Source of the DNA: Isoetes taiwanensis
Lineage: Eukaryota > Streptophyta > Lycopodiopsida > Isoetales > Isoetaceae
Length of the DNA: 64,000 nt
Direction: 5' to 3'
Assembly (NCBI GenBank): GCA_021234155.1
Contig: JAJEKV010000008.1
Location: forward strand, 2,170,307-2,234,306
Below, piece after piece: positions 35,991 to 46,090 of the stretch. A program made the translations under genes and the position numbers. Under the pieces are notes generated by a model, which made no database searches, was not told where the DNA came from, and worked only from the letters and a program-made list of their open reading frames with translations. The first letter of the stretch is position 1; every line of letters starts with the position of its first letter.

Positions 35991-36833
35991 TGATATGGGG
36001 CATGCTAGGGGGAGTGGTCCAGAAGAAAAGACTAAGGCAATGGGGCATTTGGAAAAACCAATGGTTACAAGGGGGCAAGATAATTTAATCAACCATTAAA
36101 GGAAAGGGAGATATTTCTTTAAACGATAAAGGAAAATACCTTATCTAAGGGAGACATCAAAAATAGATTTCGAGCAAGCTACAAAACACTAAATTTATCA
36201 TGAAAAGGTCAGATCTTGTGGAGCTCGAAATAGCAGGGCACAAATAGCTTATCGAAGAAAGGTTCGTGAGGTTATAAGAGAAGCGGTACATGCGCACCAA
36301 CCCGACACAGAGACATCATCTGTTTTTGAATCCGGCGGCAAGGATCTTCAGTCTTCACTTCCGGCACCTGCAGAATCCGGCAGCTATACACCTTCTACTT
36401 CGGCTTCAAGGCAACCAGTTCCGGATTGCTGTTGCTTAAATCCAATCTGCCTACCTCTGATGTAGCCGAAGATCTTGCAAGCAGGGCTTCTGGGTTTGCT
36501 TTGACTGCTGGTTTTCCTGGAAGGTCCGAGATTGAGACCAATTCTATTCTTTGGTGGTTATGATTGCGCCCATCTAAGCCCATAACTGTTGTAAGATCGG
36601 ATTGATCGCAAGCTGAAGGGATAATAGGCTGCGACCAATTCCTTTCATTCTTTTCCCTTGGAAATTGCCTTAGTTCTATCTGGATCCGGTTGGGTGGAAA
36701 CTGGATGCCCAAATCCATTGGTTGTGGAAACCAAAGCTATTTGATCTTATATAAAGATTGTTATCTTCTTAATCTTGTCTATATAATTGTGGTTCAAAGT
36801 AGCTACGCCTTTAAGTCTCCTTAAAGCGTATCA
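35991..36833 (+). repeat. 5' LTR of the TR-GAG element (843 bp)
   Basis: It starts TGATATGGGGCATG and ends AAAGCGTATCA, two bases before the primer site. It is collinear with 38567-39396. Confidence 0.93.
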
Positions 36834-36835
36834 AG

Positions 36836-36847
36836 TGGTATCAGAGC
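36836..36847 (+). promoter_or_regulatory. Primer binding site of the TR-GAG element
   Basis: TGGTATCAGAGC, complementary to initiator tRNA-Met, lies two bases after the 5' LTR. Confidence 0.93.
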
Positions 36848-36870
36848 TTATCGATTCTCAGATCTGATCA

Positions 36871-37840
36871 ATGGCCCAACGCTTCAATGTTACTGAAGCA
36901 CAATATTAGCAAGCCTTGTCTAATGCTGGTTATATTGCATCCCAGTTAGCATTGCCTACGCCTAGCGATCGGCAAAGAGTATGACAGGAAAGTGGAATTG
37001 CTGTCTATTCTATACCGCTTCCTTCCGGATATTTATCTCGCAACCTTCCAGAACCTCCTTTGCCTAATGGTCCTCCACCGGTAACTCCTCCACCGCCACC
37101 TAAGCTGAGAAAATGGTTAGAGAAAGCGGATATGCGAATCTTTCAAAGGGGGAAAGACAAAGCCTGTCAAGGTTGTCATATCAGCCAGTGGGAAAAGTTC
37201 TTTGAACGAGTGTAGGCAACAGATGTGGAAAGAGCGCAAGCCATGGACACTTACTTGACAGATCGAGCTCAAGCATGGTGGCAAGGCAGACGAGAATGTG
37301 ATCCCAGGATTAATAATTGGGAAAGTTTTAAAATGGCTTTTGAAGCACACTATTTACCCTCTAACTATCACAGAGTTACGCAGGGAATGGGATCGTCTGA
37401 AACAGGGGGAAACTGAGAGTATTCAGTCCTACACTTCCAAATTCACTCATTTAGCGACACTAATAAGGAATTTGGATGGGAAAGAGCTTATGAGAAAATA
37501 CGTCAGTGGATGTAGGGATGATATTTATGCGGAAATGGAAATATTTTTCCCAAAAGATTTAAATGAAGCCATAAAACTAGCATCTGCAGTGGAGCGGAAA
37601 CTAGATCCAAAGTCTAGGAAGTTTGATATTTGGGATGAGGAAACTTCAGACCAAGAGGACAAAAAGAGTAGCAAAGAGAAAAACGGAAGTAAGGATCTTC
37701 CAAGAACTTCAAGAGGAAGAGAAATAATGGCAATGGTAATGGTTCCGAAAGGAAGCGTGAGGAGGGAAGTCAAATTAGACTGCGGAAGGAAACTAAGGAA
37801 CCAAAGGGCGGTTGCTGATGCGGAGGAAATCATTTCCTAA
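36871..37840 (+). pseudogene. gag gene of the TR-GAG element
   Basis: The gene starts ATGGCCCAACGC, 24 bases after the primer site. Readable parts are a Pro-rich leader (GPPPVTPPPPPKLRKWLEKA), then YLTDRAQAWWQGRRECDPRI and FKMAFEAHYLPSNY (capsid core with WW). After a +1 shift near 37380 it continues ELRREWDRLKQGETESIQSY and FTHLATLIRNLDGKELMRKY, then a Lys/Glu/Ser-rich tail to 37840. This is the plant Ty3/gypsy capsid fold. There are at least three in-frame stops before the shift. No zinc knuckle, protease or RT follows. Confidence 0.85.
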
Positions 37841-37904
37841 GGGATCGCCCGTTTGGAGAAGGGGGGATCACAAAAGTTGAACCGTCTAAACCTCAAAAGG
37901 TTGT

Positions 37905-37982
37905 ACCAATGCATGCTATTGAAGGTCCCAAGCCCGTAGTTGTACAAATGCATGCTATTGAAGGTCCCAAGCCCGTGGAGGA
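37905..37982 (+). repeat. 36-bp tandem duplication after gag
   Basis: ATGCATGCTATTGAAGGTCC followed by CAAGCCCGT occurs twice in tandem about 36 bp apart. The downstream frame reads EDIPETSKAADEWKKDEERA, so it may encode the end of Gag. Confidence 0.8.
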
Positions 37983-38266
37983 TATACCTGAGACCTCTAA
38001 AGCTGCTGATGAGTGGAAGAAAGATGAAGAACGGGCAAAGGCTATTGCCAAAGAACGGAGGTGGCTCCAAATTGGAACAATGGGGTAAAAGTAGTAAAAA
38101 TTTTACATCTCTTAGGATAAGATTTGTAAGACTTGATTGGATTTGTGAGATTTGATTTTTATGTGGAATGAAAATTAAATTATTATGAAAGCATGGTGCA
38201 TTAGATGTAAATTTTGAAAGGTGGTAACTGTTGTTATAGCACAATAGGCCTAACAAAATTACATCG

Positions 38267-38435
38267 GTATCGCGGAGATACAATTAAGTGGTACCGTGGA
38301 GGTACGAAAAATACTAACGTATCGTGGAGATACAATAGTTTAGTATCGTGGAGATACTATCAAATAGTACCGCAGAGGTACAAACGATAGCAATGTGCCG
38401 CAGAGGTACAAGGATATATCGTACTGTGGAAGTAC
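38267..38435 (+). repeat. Array of seven 15-nt hairpins with compensatory stem changes
   Basis: Each unit is a 5-bp stem with a 5-nt loop: 38267 GTATCGCGGAGATAC, 38291 GTACCGTGGAGGTAC, 38319 and 38343 GTATCGTGGAGATAC, 38367 GTACCGCAGAGGTAC, 38395 GTGCCGCAGAGGTAC, 38421 GTACTGTGGAAGTAC. Start-to-start distances are 24, 28, 24, 24, 28 and 26, so the units are not in one reading frame. Stem positions 4 and 5 change in pairs (TC/GA, CC/GG, CT/AG), and the only unpaired change is a G-U wobble. Loops follow GYRGA. The array lies between gag and the 3' LTR. Confidence 0.93.
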
Positions 38436-38566
38436 GCGCATATCCGTAACTATTTCTTGAATATGTAGAACCTTCAGACGTATAGGGCAATCACTTTAAG
38501 AAGGGATGGAGCCCACTGGAGCGTCTTTGGAAGATCTCGGACGATCTTCGTTAAGAAGGGATGGAT

Positions 38567-39396
38567 TGATATGGGGCATGCTACGGGGAGTGGTCCAGAA
38601 GAAAAGACTAAGGCAATGGGGCATTTGGAAAAACCAATGGTTACAATTAATCAACCATTAAAGGAAAGGGAGATATTTCTTTAAAAGATAAAGGAAAATA
38701 CCTTATCTAAGGGAGACATCAAAAATAGATTTTGAGCAAGCTACGAAACACTAAATTTATCATGAAAAAGGTCGGATCTTGTGGAGCTCGAAATAGCAGG
38801 GCACAAATAGCTTATCTGAAGAAAGGTTCGTGAGGTTATAAGAGAACGATCGTATGCACCAAACCCGACACGGAGACATCATCATCGTTTTTTGAATCCG
38901 GCAAACAAGGATCTTCGGTCTTCCCAGGCACTGCAGAATCCGGTTATACACCTTCTACTTCCGGCTTCAAGGCAACGGGTTCACATTGCTTTCGTTGCTT
39001 AAATCCAACTGTCTACCTCGATTTAGCCAGAAGATCTTGCAAGCAGGGCTTCTGAGTTTGCTTTGACTGCTGGTTTTCCTGGAAAGTCCGAGATTGAGAC
39101 CAATTCTATTCTTTGGTGGTTATGATTTGCCCATCTAAGCCCATAACTGTTGTAAGGTCGGATTGATCGCAAATTTTGAAGGGATAATAGGTCATGACCA
39201 ATTCCTTTCATTCTTTTCCCTTGGAAATTGCCTTAGTTCTATCTGGATCCGGTTGGGTGGAAACTGGATGTCCAAATCCATTGGTTGTGGAAACCAAAGC
39301 TATTTGATCTTATATAAAGATTGTTATCTTCTTAATCTTGTCTATATAATTGTGGTTCAAAGTAGCTACGCCTTTAAGTCTCCTTAAAGCGTATCA
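38567..39396 (+). repeat. 3' LTR of the TR-GAG element (830 bp)
   Basis: It begins TGATATGGGGCATG after a purine-rich tract (AAGAAGGGATGGAT) and ends CGTATCA followed by the target duplication GTATT. Confidence 0.93.
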
Positions 39397-39534
39397 GTAT
39401 TGCTTTGTGTTGAAGATTTTGAATGCTGGTAAACAATTATTTTAAAGAACATAATTGTTCTTGAAACCTTAAGCTATTGTTCAATAGTTGGTATTTTTCC
39501 CTGAAGTCCTTATTTCTTTTCTATCTTCTTGCAG

Positions 39535-39603
39535 TTAAGGCTGGATATTGCAACAATTGCTGGTACACTGGCATTTTTGATAAACTACAGATTTGACGAC
39601 CAG
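39535..39603 (+). CDS. Candidate host exon encoding a membrane-like segment (possibly DUF3754)
   Basis: Bounded by CTTCTTGCAG and GACCAG|GTATCC, it reads LRLDIATIAGTLAFLINYRF then DDQ. A hydrophobic segment preceded by RLD and followed by NYRF resembles the C-terminal part of plant DUF3754 membrane proteins as I remember them; this is a weak by-eye match. The exon lies between the TR-GAG and copia insertions, so both would be in introns of the same gene. Further exons were not found. Confidence 0.35.
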
Positions 39604-39633
39604 GTATCCAAACCAAATTATTGTACATCTAGC

Positions 39634-40527
39634 TGTAAGAAAAGTTGTTCAGTTCACAACTTAAAACAAGAGGAGATGTCCATTGTTAACTTGGTTGTTG
39701 AGAAACAAGTACAGTTGGAGTCTTAAAGTTGACAGAGAAAGATTAGAAAACCTATGGTGAACTGAGACTACAGTGTAGGTACAGTGAATGCACAATGTGA
39801 GGAAACTTGGGTACAATGAATATGAGTACCTGAAACAATCAGTGGAAAATCAGGAGAACACTTAGGGTTATGTGAATATGGGATATTCATAGTTTAACCT
39901 AAGTTTATAAGACATGATAATTTTACCTTTGGTTCAAAGGTTGATAAAAGACCAAGGTTATTATTATTAGAACTCGAATAACATTGAAAATTCATACAAG
40001 ACATTTGAGAATGTGGGATATTGTTGAGATAGGAAAAACCTACAGATTTGGATCCGATAAGAGCAAAGAAGCAGGCGGTTCCGGAAGGCCTGGGCGGTTC
40101 CAGCACCGTCGGAACTGCCCTAGAAATATAGAACGAGCAGAATCGATTTATTTACTGTTGGTTTTTGGGTGCGATATTGGTCTCTGCTACAGTACTTCAT
40201 TGTGTCTACAGTTAATCTCGAAGAAGGTAAATGAACCATTGTTGATTTATTTGAATGACCACTTTGATTTTATCTTCAATGGTGGAATAGATCAAATAAA
40301 TTTCAAATGCTGATTGAAGCAAATGTAGTAATGTAGTTTTGCAAGATTGAGGTTTTCCAAGTAGTAATGATTTATACATGAAGATTAATGCTGAGGTTGA
40401 AAGCACATTACATATAGATATGATTGCATTCGATGTTGAAGAATGATACAAATTATGCCTATGGTCTAGACATTATTTTTCTAACTAATTGTGGTTGCAA
40501 GGAAATTAAGTTAACAAGTCTCTCACA
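39634..40527 (+). repeat. 5' LTR of the copia element (894 bp)
   Basis: It starts TGTAAGAAAAGTTGTTC, ends CTCTCACA, and lies one base before the primer site. The start matches 44782-44860. Confidence 0.9.
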
Positions 40528-40528
40528 T

Positions 40529-40540
40529 TGGTATCAGAGC
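40529..40540 (+). promoter_or_regulatory. Primer binding site of the copia element
   Basis: TGGTATCAGAGC, complementary to initiator tRNA-Met, is one base from the 5' LTR end. Confidence 0.93.
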
Positions 40541-40547
40541 TAGAAAA

Positions 40548-41553
40548 ATGTCTAGCCGCTTTGGTGCAGGGTTGTTGAATGCTATTGAAGTATTCAAAGG
40601 AGATTCAGGGTTCCAGGTGTGGAAAGAAAAAATTAAACATGTATTGCAAGTAGAAGACTTGTGGGAGATTATTGAGCCCACTTGGAGCAAAGGTGATAAA
40701 AGAAATTGCGGGGAGAGGAAGGGAGTTCCTCTACAGAAGGCTAGAGCTTCGATTCAGTGGAAAGGTAAAGAGACTAGTGTAACCTCGGAGTAAAAAGGAA
40801 AGCAAGTGAGAATCAAGCAAAGGTGAGAGAAGCTCAAGGAATTATAATGAGCAAAGTAGGTTCGTGGAATTGTTCAAACCGAGAGGGAAACATCCCAAGG
40901 AAATGTGGAAGTATATGATGATGACATATGAAGAGAAGACATCCTCTCAGATTGATGTCTTAGAAAATGAATTGAGAAGATCTGAAATTGATTGACAAAA
41001 GCAATGTGAATGAATTTTTTCAATCTTTTGATAACATAATAGCAGACCTTGAAGGAGCAGGGGTAACCTATTCACAGCAGCAGCAGGTCCTAGCTATTTC
41101 CAGAAGTGTGACGAGCCTAGGGAACATATCTATATTTATAAGGACAATAGCTAGAAATAGAGAGGAAGTCGAAAGAATGTTAAAGACGTAAAATTGAACA
41201 AAGCAAGGTTGGAGATGAGGAAGAAACAAGTCAAATTTGCTTTACAAAAGGAAAAACAAAGGAGATAATAAAGGCAAGGTCGGACCCCTGTTTTCACCAT
41301 GAATCAAGATGGTCACATCAAAGTGAACTGCCCAAACTTGACCAAAGAAATAAATTGTTATAATTGTGGAGGCAGGGGTCATTATGCTTCATCCTGCCTA
41401 CTCCCAAAAGAACATACTAGAGGCAGGGGAAGAGGAGGTAGAAACTTCAATGCAAGAGGAAGAGGTAAGGGAAGGGGAAGAAATGCTTTTGAAGCTAATG
41501 TGGCCGAGGAGGTCAAACTGGAAGAAGGAAACTCAAACAGGATGATGGGGTAA
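40548..41553 (+). pseudogene. copia gag, frameshifted, with CCHC zinc knuckle
   Basis: The start ATG at 40548 gives MSSRFGAGLLNAIEVFKGDS and FQVWKEKIKHVLQVEDLW, the typical start of copia Gag. After shifts, 40988-41191 reads NVNEFFQSFDNIIADLEGAG. 41299-41553 holds CYNCGGRGHYASSC (C-X2-C-X4-H-X4-C) followed by an Arg/Gly-rich RNA-binding tract (RGRGRGGRNFNARGRGKGRG). Gag would coat the element RNA. At least two frameshifts and a stop break it here. Confidence 0.85.
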
Positions 41554-41559
41554 AAGTAA

Positions 41560-41893
41560 TTCTAAAGTTTTTTCCGCTTGCTCGGATATTAATGATGATG
41601 ACCTTCTAATTTTAGATAGTGGAGTTTGAGAAAAGCATAGCATGCTCATCAAAATTACTAAAGGAATGCCAAGGTCACAAAGGAGGACATGTGCAAGTTG
41701 GAAATGGAAGTCTGCAAAAGATTGAAGAAGTAGGAGTATTAGAATTATTTGATCTAGAGGGAAAAAAAGAATTTGCAAAATGTTTTATGTGTTCCAACCT
41801 TAGTCGAATCGATTTCGGTTTGTCAACTAGTTGACATGGGGTTCGTGAGTTGTTTTTGAACAACTTGAATGTAAAGTTTATGAAGGCAATAAA
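41560..41893 (+). pseudogene. copia protease remnant
   Basis: Near 41605 the plus strand reads DLLILDSGV followed by a stop; LDSG is the copia protease active-site motif. Downstream frames keep HSMLIKITKG and LQKIEEVGVLELFDLEGKK, in line with the usual protease-to-integrase linker. The domain is broken by stops and shifts. Confidence 0.65.
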
Positions 41894-44482
41894 TTGAAAT
41901 TTCTGGGAAAACGTGTTGGTAACTTGTTTGGTATAAATCCCCACTGTTTAACCAGCATTAACATGATCACAATTCCAGATATATTGTGCTGGCATGAAAG
42001 ACTTGGACACACAAATTTTAAAACCATTGAATATCTTATAAACACTGGTCTGATACAAAGCTCAAATAGAAAAGTGGCTGATCATGTGTGCAAAGGGTGC
42101 ATGTTAGGAAAACAATGCAGATTGCCATTTTCAAGATCAAAGGAGAAAGCAAAGGAGATACTGGAACTCATACACACTGACCTCTGTGGACCACTCAACA
42201 TAACTGGAATCTCAGGTAAGAAATATTTTATAACATTCATTGATGATTATAGTAGGAAAACAAAGGTCTATTGCTTGAGAAGCAAAAATCTAGCATTTGA
42301 AGCATTCAAGCTGTTTGCAGCAGAAGTAGAATGTTCTACAGGGAAGAAAATCAAATGTGTCAGGTCAGACAGAGGAGGGGAATATATGTCAAGTAAATTT
42401 AGAACATATTGCATAGAAAAGGGCATAAAAAGGCAATACACTTGCAGCTATACTCCTCAGCAAAATGGCACAGCTGAGAGGAAAAACAAAAGCATTCTAA
42501 ATGCTGTTAGAGCAATGCTCAAACACTCTGGGCTTCCTAACAATCTTTGGGAAGAAGCAGTTAAAACTGCTGTTGAAGTTCAAAATGTATTACCATCAAA
42601 AGTATTGGCTGGAAAAAGTCCTGAAGAATTGTGGTCAGGGAAAACTCCTAAGTATGAAAAATTTAAAGCATTTGGATGCTTGACCTACACTCATGTACCC
42701 GAAGAGAAAAGATCAAAACTTGATGATAGGTCAATGATAACCTATTTGGTAGGGTATGACGAGCACTCTAAAGGGTACAGAGTATATAATCCTGCAGGCA
42801 GAAACATATTAGTAAGCAGGGATGTTAACTTTGTTGAAAAGGAATTGTATAGACCAAGGATAATTAATAAGGAACCTGTGCAAGCAGAAATGGGAGAACT
42901 GCTGAAAGAAGATGAAGAGGAAAATAAAGAAGTAGCAGCAGAACCAGCAAATGTATCAGCCTATGAAAATATAGATAGTGAAAATGAAGAAGATGAGGAA
43001 AGGGAAGAAAATACTGAACAACAAGGGACTGAAAATGACCAGGGAATACCTATTGAAAATGAAGATGAAAGAATCAAGAAAAGAAAAACAGAAGCAGAAA
43101 GGCTAAAAGAAGGGTTGAACATAAATATTGAGAATTATGGAAGAGAGAGGGATGGGAAAAGTAGCAGGTTGCACAAGGAAACAATAAGTGAGGCATTAAT
43201 GGTGCTGGAAGGAGGAGTTCCTGAGACATTTGAAGATGCTATAAATGGTCTGCATGGAAATATGTGGAAAAAGGCAATGGAAGAAGAAATGAATGCTTTT
43301 GACAGAACCTTAACTTATGAAGTGGTAGAAATGCCAAAGGATAAAAATATTGTTGGAAATAAATGGGTATACAAATTAAAATTGAATGCAGATGGAAGTA
43401 CAAAATACAAGGCAAGACTTGTAGCTCAGGGATACTCTCAAAAACAAGGTGTGGATTATGAAGAGACCTATTCCCCTGTAGTTAAATTAACAAGCATTAG
43501 AATGCTTATTGCTATGGCAAATGCTTATGATTTAGAACTGCATCACATGGACGTGAGTACAGCTTTTCTAAATGCTGATTTAGAAGAGGAAATATTCATG
43601 AAGCAAGCTCCTGGCTATGAGGAAGGTGAAAACAAAGTGTGGAAACTGAAAAAGGCTGTCTATGGACTTAAGCAATCACCTAGACAATGGAACAAATGCA
43701 TTGACAACTATTTGAAAGAACAAGGATTTGAGGCACTCAACCATGATGGAAATGTCTATATTTTTAGGGATGAGCAGGAGTATTGCATAATTGGTTTATA
43801 TGTTGATGATTGTGTTATGGCAGCAAGCAATGGAATAATATTAGATAAGTGCAAAAACATATTGAAGGAAAAGTTTCAAATGTCAGATTTAGGGGAACTA
43901 AGACAGTTTCTAGGTATTGAGGTTGCACGAGACAGAAAAGAAAAAAGAATCACTCTTTCACAAGAAAAGTACATTAACACAGTGATTGACAGGTTTAACA
44001 TGACCGATTGCAACTCCACCAATACACCAGTGGTACCAGGAATGAAGATATCAAAAAGGTTATCACCACAAACAGAAAAGGAGAGAAAGGAGATGGCAGA
44101 CATACCCTATAGACCTCTGATCGGAAGCCTATTATACATAGCAAATAACACGAGACCAGATATTGCCTACATTGTTAATGTTCTAAGTAGATACAATCAT
44201 GACCCTGGAAAGGGACATTGGCTGGCTGCAAAAAGGGTATTGAGATACTTGCAAGGAACAAAAACCAATGGGATAATTTTTGATTCAACAGATCTAATCT
44301 TAAAGGGATATTGTGATGCAGACTGGTGTGGGGACCAAGATGAGCGAAAATCAACCTCAGGGTATGTGTTAATGCTTGGAGGAGGACCAGTGAGTTGGAG
44401 AAGCAAGAAGCAATCTTCAATTGCTTTATCTACAAAGAGACCAGAGTATGCAAAGAACAACACTTGCAAAGAAAAGAAATAG
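41894..44482 (+). CDS. copia integrase-reverse transcriptase-RNase H polyprotein (862 aa)
   Basis: Domains in order: GAG-pre-integrase (ILCWHERLGHTNFKTIEYL ... CKGCMLGKQCRLPFSRSK); integrase core with ELIHTDLCGPL, FIDDYSRKT, VRSDRGGEYMS and YTPQQNGTAERKNKS, so the D-D-E residues are present; an acidic linker around residues 330-420; RVT_2 reverse transcriptase with NKWVYKLKLNADGSTKYKAR, DVSTAFLNADLEEEI, LKQSPRQWNK and catalytic LYVDDCVM; and RNase H with GYCDADWCGDQDERKSTSG. The frame is open for 862 codons, remarkable among the decayed neighbours. The true polyprotein begins upstream in gag. The end is wrong: after ALSTKRPEY a shift gives a premature stop, and the rest of RNase H is in another frame. 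Confidence 0.92.
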   Translation: MKFLGKRVGNLFGINPHCLTSINMITIPDILCWHERLGHTNFKTIEYLINTGLIQSSNRKVADHVCKGCMLGKQCRLPFSRSKEKAKEILELIHTDLCGPLNITGISGKKYFITFIDDYSRKTKVYCLRSKNLAFEAFKLFAAEVECSTGKKIKCVRSDRGGEYMSSKFRTYCIEKGIKRQYTCSYTPQQNGTAERKNKSILNAVRAMLKHSGLPNNLWEEAVKTAVEVQNVLPSKVLAGKSPEELWSGKTPKYEKFKAFGCLTYTHVPEEKRSKLDDRSMITYLVGYDEHSKGYRVYNPAGRNILVSRDVNFVEKELYRPRIINKEPVQAEMGELLKEDEEENKEVAAEPANVSAYENIDSENEEDEEREENTEQQGTENDQGIPIENEDERIKKRKTEAERLKEGLNINIENYGRERDGKSSRLHKETISEALMVLEGGVPETFEDAINGLHGNMWKKAMEEEMNAFDRTLTYEVVEMPKDKNIVGNKWVYKLKLNADGSTKYKARLVAQGYSQKQGVDYEETYSPVVKLTSIRMLIAMANAYDLELHHMDVSTAFLNADLEEEIFMKQAPGYEEGENKVWKLKKAVYGLKQSPRQWNKCIDNYLKEQGFEALNHDGNVYIFRDEQEYCIIGLYVDDCVMAASNGIILDKCKNILKEKFQMSDLGELRQFLGIEVARDRKEKRITLSQEKYINTVIDRFNMTDCNSTNTPVVPGMKISKRLSPQTEKERKEMADIPYRPLIGSLLYIANNTRPDIAYIVNVLSRYNHDPGKGHWLAAKRVLRYLQGTKTNGIIFDSTDLILKGYCDADWCGDQDERKSTSGYVLMLGGGPVSWRSKKQSSIALSTKRPEYAKNNTCKEKK

Positions 44483-44709
44483 TGTGGTGTAGGAGATTTC
44501 TTGAGGAACTTGGTCCGACTCAAAATGCGTGTACAAAGTTGTTTTGTGATAACCAAAGTTGTATAGCTATGACTAAGAATCCCATATTGCATGAAAGGAC
44601 AAAACACATTGAGATGGAATTGCATTTTATCGAGACATGGTTAGAAAATCGAATACGTAGAATATGTCGTCCGAGGAGCTCGGTGCGATGTATTAACAAA
44701 AAGCCTTAA
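44440..44709 (+). pseudogene. C-terminal part of copia RNase H in a shifted frame
   Basis: The plus strand reads KEIVWCRRFLEELGPTQNAC, KLFCDNQSCIAMTKNPILHE and RTKHIEMELHFI, the normal continuation of copia RNase H after the ALSTTEAEY motif. It is separated from the main frame by a frameshift at about 44440-44470. Confidence 0.85.
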
Positions 44710-44781
44710 GCTATGTGAGATTTCAAAAATTAATCACGAGTTGAACCGCAGATGTATTTTAAGTTGTGACCAAAAGGGGAA

Positions 44782-44860
44782 TGTAAGAAAAGTTGTTCGG
44801 GCCACAACTTAAAACAAGAGGAGATGTCCATTGTTAACTTGGTTGTTGAGAAACAAGTAC
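44782..44860 (+). repeat. Truncated 3' LTR of the copia element
   Basis: After the purine tract AAAAGGGGAA it begins TGTAAGAAAAGTTGTTC and follows the 5' LTR through GAGAAACAAGTAC, then diverges abruptly. About 815 bp of LTR are missing. Confidence 0.88.
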
Positions 44861-46090
44861 GCTTTGAGTCCGGCAGGGGAACATCAACCGACCATCACCG
44901 TGATGCCACTTCAAGAAAGAGGTGGCTATGGCAACCACATAATCCGCATAACCGGAAGGAATAGGGAAGTCAACCGCGTGTTGAGAGCAATGGTAACATA
45001 GCCTTCAAGTTTGGTTCGAGCCTCATCGCCAGACCGAATAGCTTGTCAGAAGCTGTTGTTCGAGGTCACGGATCCTCGTATTCTCGCTCTAACAGAGCAT
45101 GGACCGGGTCACGGACCCGCTTCGAAGTTGTGACATGGGAGGAGGATTGCCCAGAACATGGAGTCGGAGCCCGCAATCTCGGCGTCATCAAGGACTTTTG
45201 TTTCGAGCCTCCGTAGTCGATCTTGAGAGATGAGTCGAGAGGACCGCGTGGAAAGTTGAGCTTCCAAAGAGGTAATTTGAGCCGCCACGCTACCAGAAGG
45301 TCTTGAGCTTGAGTGTTGTAATGCCGAGAGAGCCTCGTGATACGCCGCGGTCCGGGCTTTGGCAATGTTTTTTCCTTGTCAACCAAGAGAGTCTCTCTTG
45401 CCTTGACCCGCCCGATAATTCCCCGAATGGTGGTCTCAGAATTGTGCCCGCTGACAAGAAGCGCAGAGTAATCTGATTTTGGGCATTTTGAGATCTTCAC
45501 GGGCCCGTAAAAACCTCGCGGCTTGGCTTGAAGCCGGGTCTCCAGAGTATGAACTTGCATGGTAGCAGCTTTTGAAGGTCTCGCTGAACCGCTGGCTTGA
45601 GGCCTCCAGGGCCGCTTTGAACCGGCAAATATGAGAGCTTCCCGAGATTCTTGTAACTTGAGAGCAAAGCACTTTGAGTATCCTCGGCCGATATTGATAC
45701 AAAAGTCGGCGAGGGTGCGGAGGCGAGGGGCCTGTTGTCGCGGTTTGTGACGCTTGTGAGACATGATGAGAACCGGAGGGCCTCGCTTCAGAGAGGAAGA
45801 GGAGACAAAGGATACGCGTGGTGTTATGGCCGACATGACCGTAAGAAGAAGGGCGGAAGTGCCAACCGTTGATTTTGGAGGAAGGGAATGAAAGGACCGC
45901 TTGAGTGGAAGCATGAGAATGAGGAGGTGAGGGAGGAAAGTAATGACTAATGATGGCTTGAAAATGCCCTCCCACTGAAACTTCAGAGATAGAAGTGGCA
46001 ACCAAGACTGGCCAACTTCTTGGAGAAGACTCAGAGAACAACAATTGGGGCCAATCAATGTGGTGGTTGGAGCGAGTAGCAAAGGACCAC
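44861..46090 (-). other. GC-rich block of unidentified coding-like sequence
   Basis: The block begins exactly where the copia LTR is cut. A 338-codon open frame runs on the minus strand (46082-45066), and a 202-codon frame overlaps it in another phase; neither resembles a known family. High GC alone can produce such frames. Peptides such as DSSLKIDYGGSKQKSL and ADFCINIGRGYSKCFALKLQ could be coding remains. No LTR or terminal repeat was seen. Confidence 0.25.

Larger units (their letters stand above)
35991..39396 (+). mobile_element. TR-GAG type LTR retrotransposon (LTR-gag-LTR), complete, with TSD
   Basis: Two LTRs (35991-36833 and 38567-39396) enclose 1.7 kb with a primer site and a single gag gene; there is no pol. 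GTATT flanks both ends (35986-35990 and 39397-39401). Such elements depend on enzymes from an autonomous gypsy relative. The two LTRs are largely collinear but differ by many substitutions and small indels, so this is not a very recent insertion. It landed next to exon-like sequence (35505 and 39535). Its 3' region has an unusual hairpin array. Confidence 0.9.
39634..44860 (+). mobile_element. Ty1/copia retrotransposon with truncated 3' LTR
   Basis: The layout is 5' LTR (39634-40527), primer site, gag with zinc knuckle, protease, and a long integrase-RT-RNase H frame, then a polypurine tract and the first 79 bp of the 3' LTR (44782-44860). The domain order integrase before RT is copia. gag is frameshifted and RNase H has one frame break, but pol is otherwise unusually well preserved. 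The expected target duplication partner (CTAGC at 39629-39633) is missing on the right because the 3' LTR is cut at 44860. Confidence 0.92.

Noticed and set aside
38267-38435. CRISPR-like array
   Set aside because: Units are only 15 nt, spacers of 9-13 nt are too short, and it lies inside a eukaryotic retrotransposon.
39529-39726. 65-codon plus-strand frame as a gene
   Set aside because: It runs from the exon-like segment across a splice donor into the copia LTR; only 39535-39603 looks like coding sequence.
45436-46044. 202-codon minus-strand frame overlapping the 338-codon frame
   Set aside because: Overlapping long frames in GC-rich DNA are expected by chance; no family recognised, so not called as a gene.
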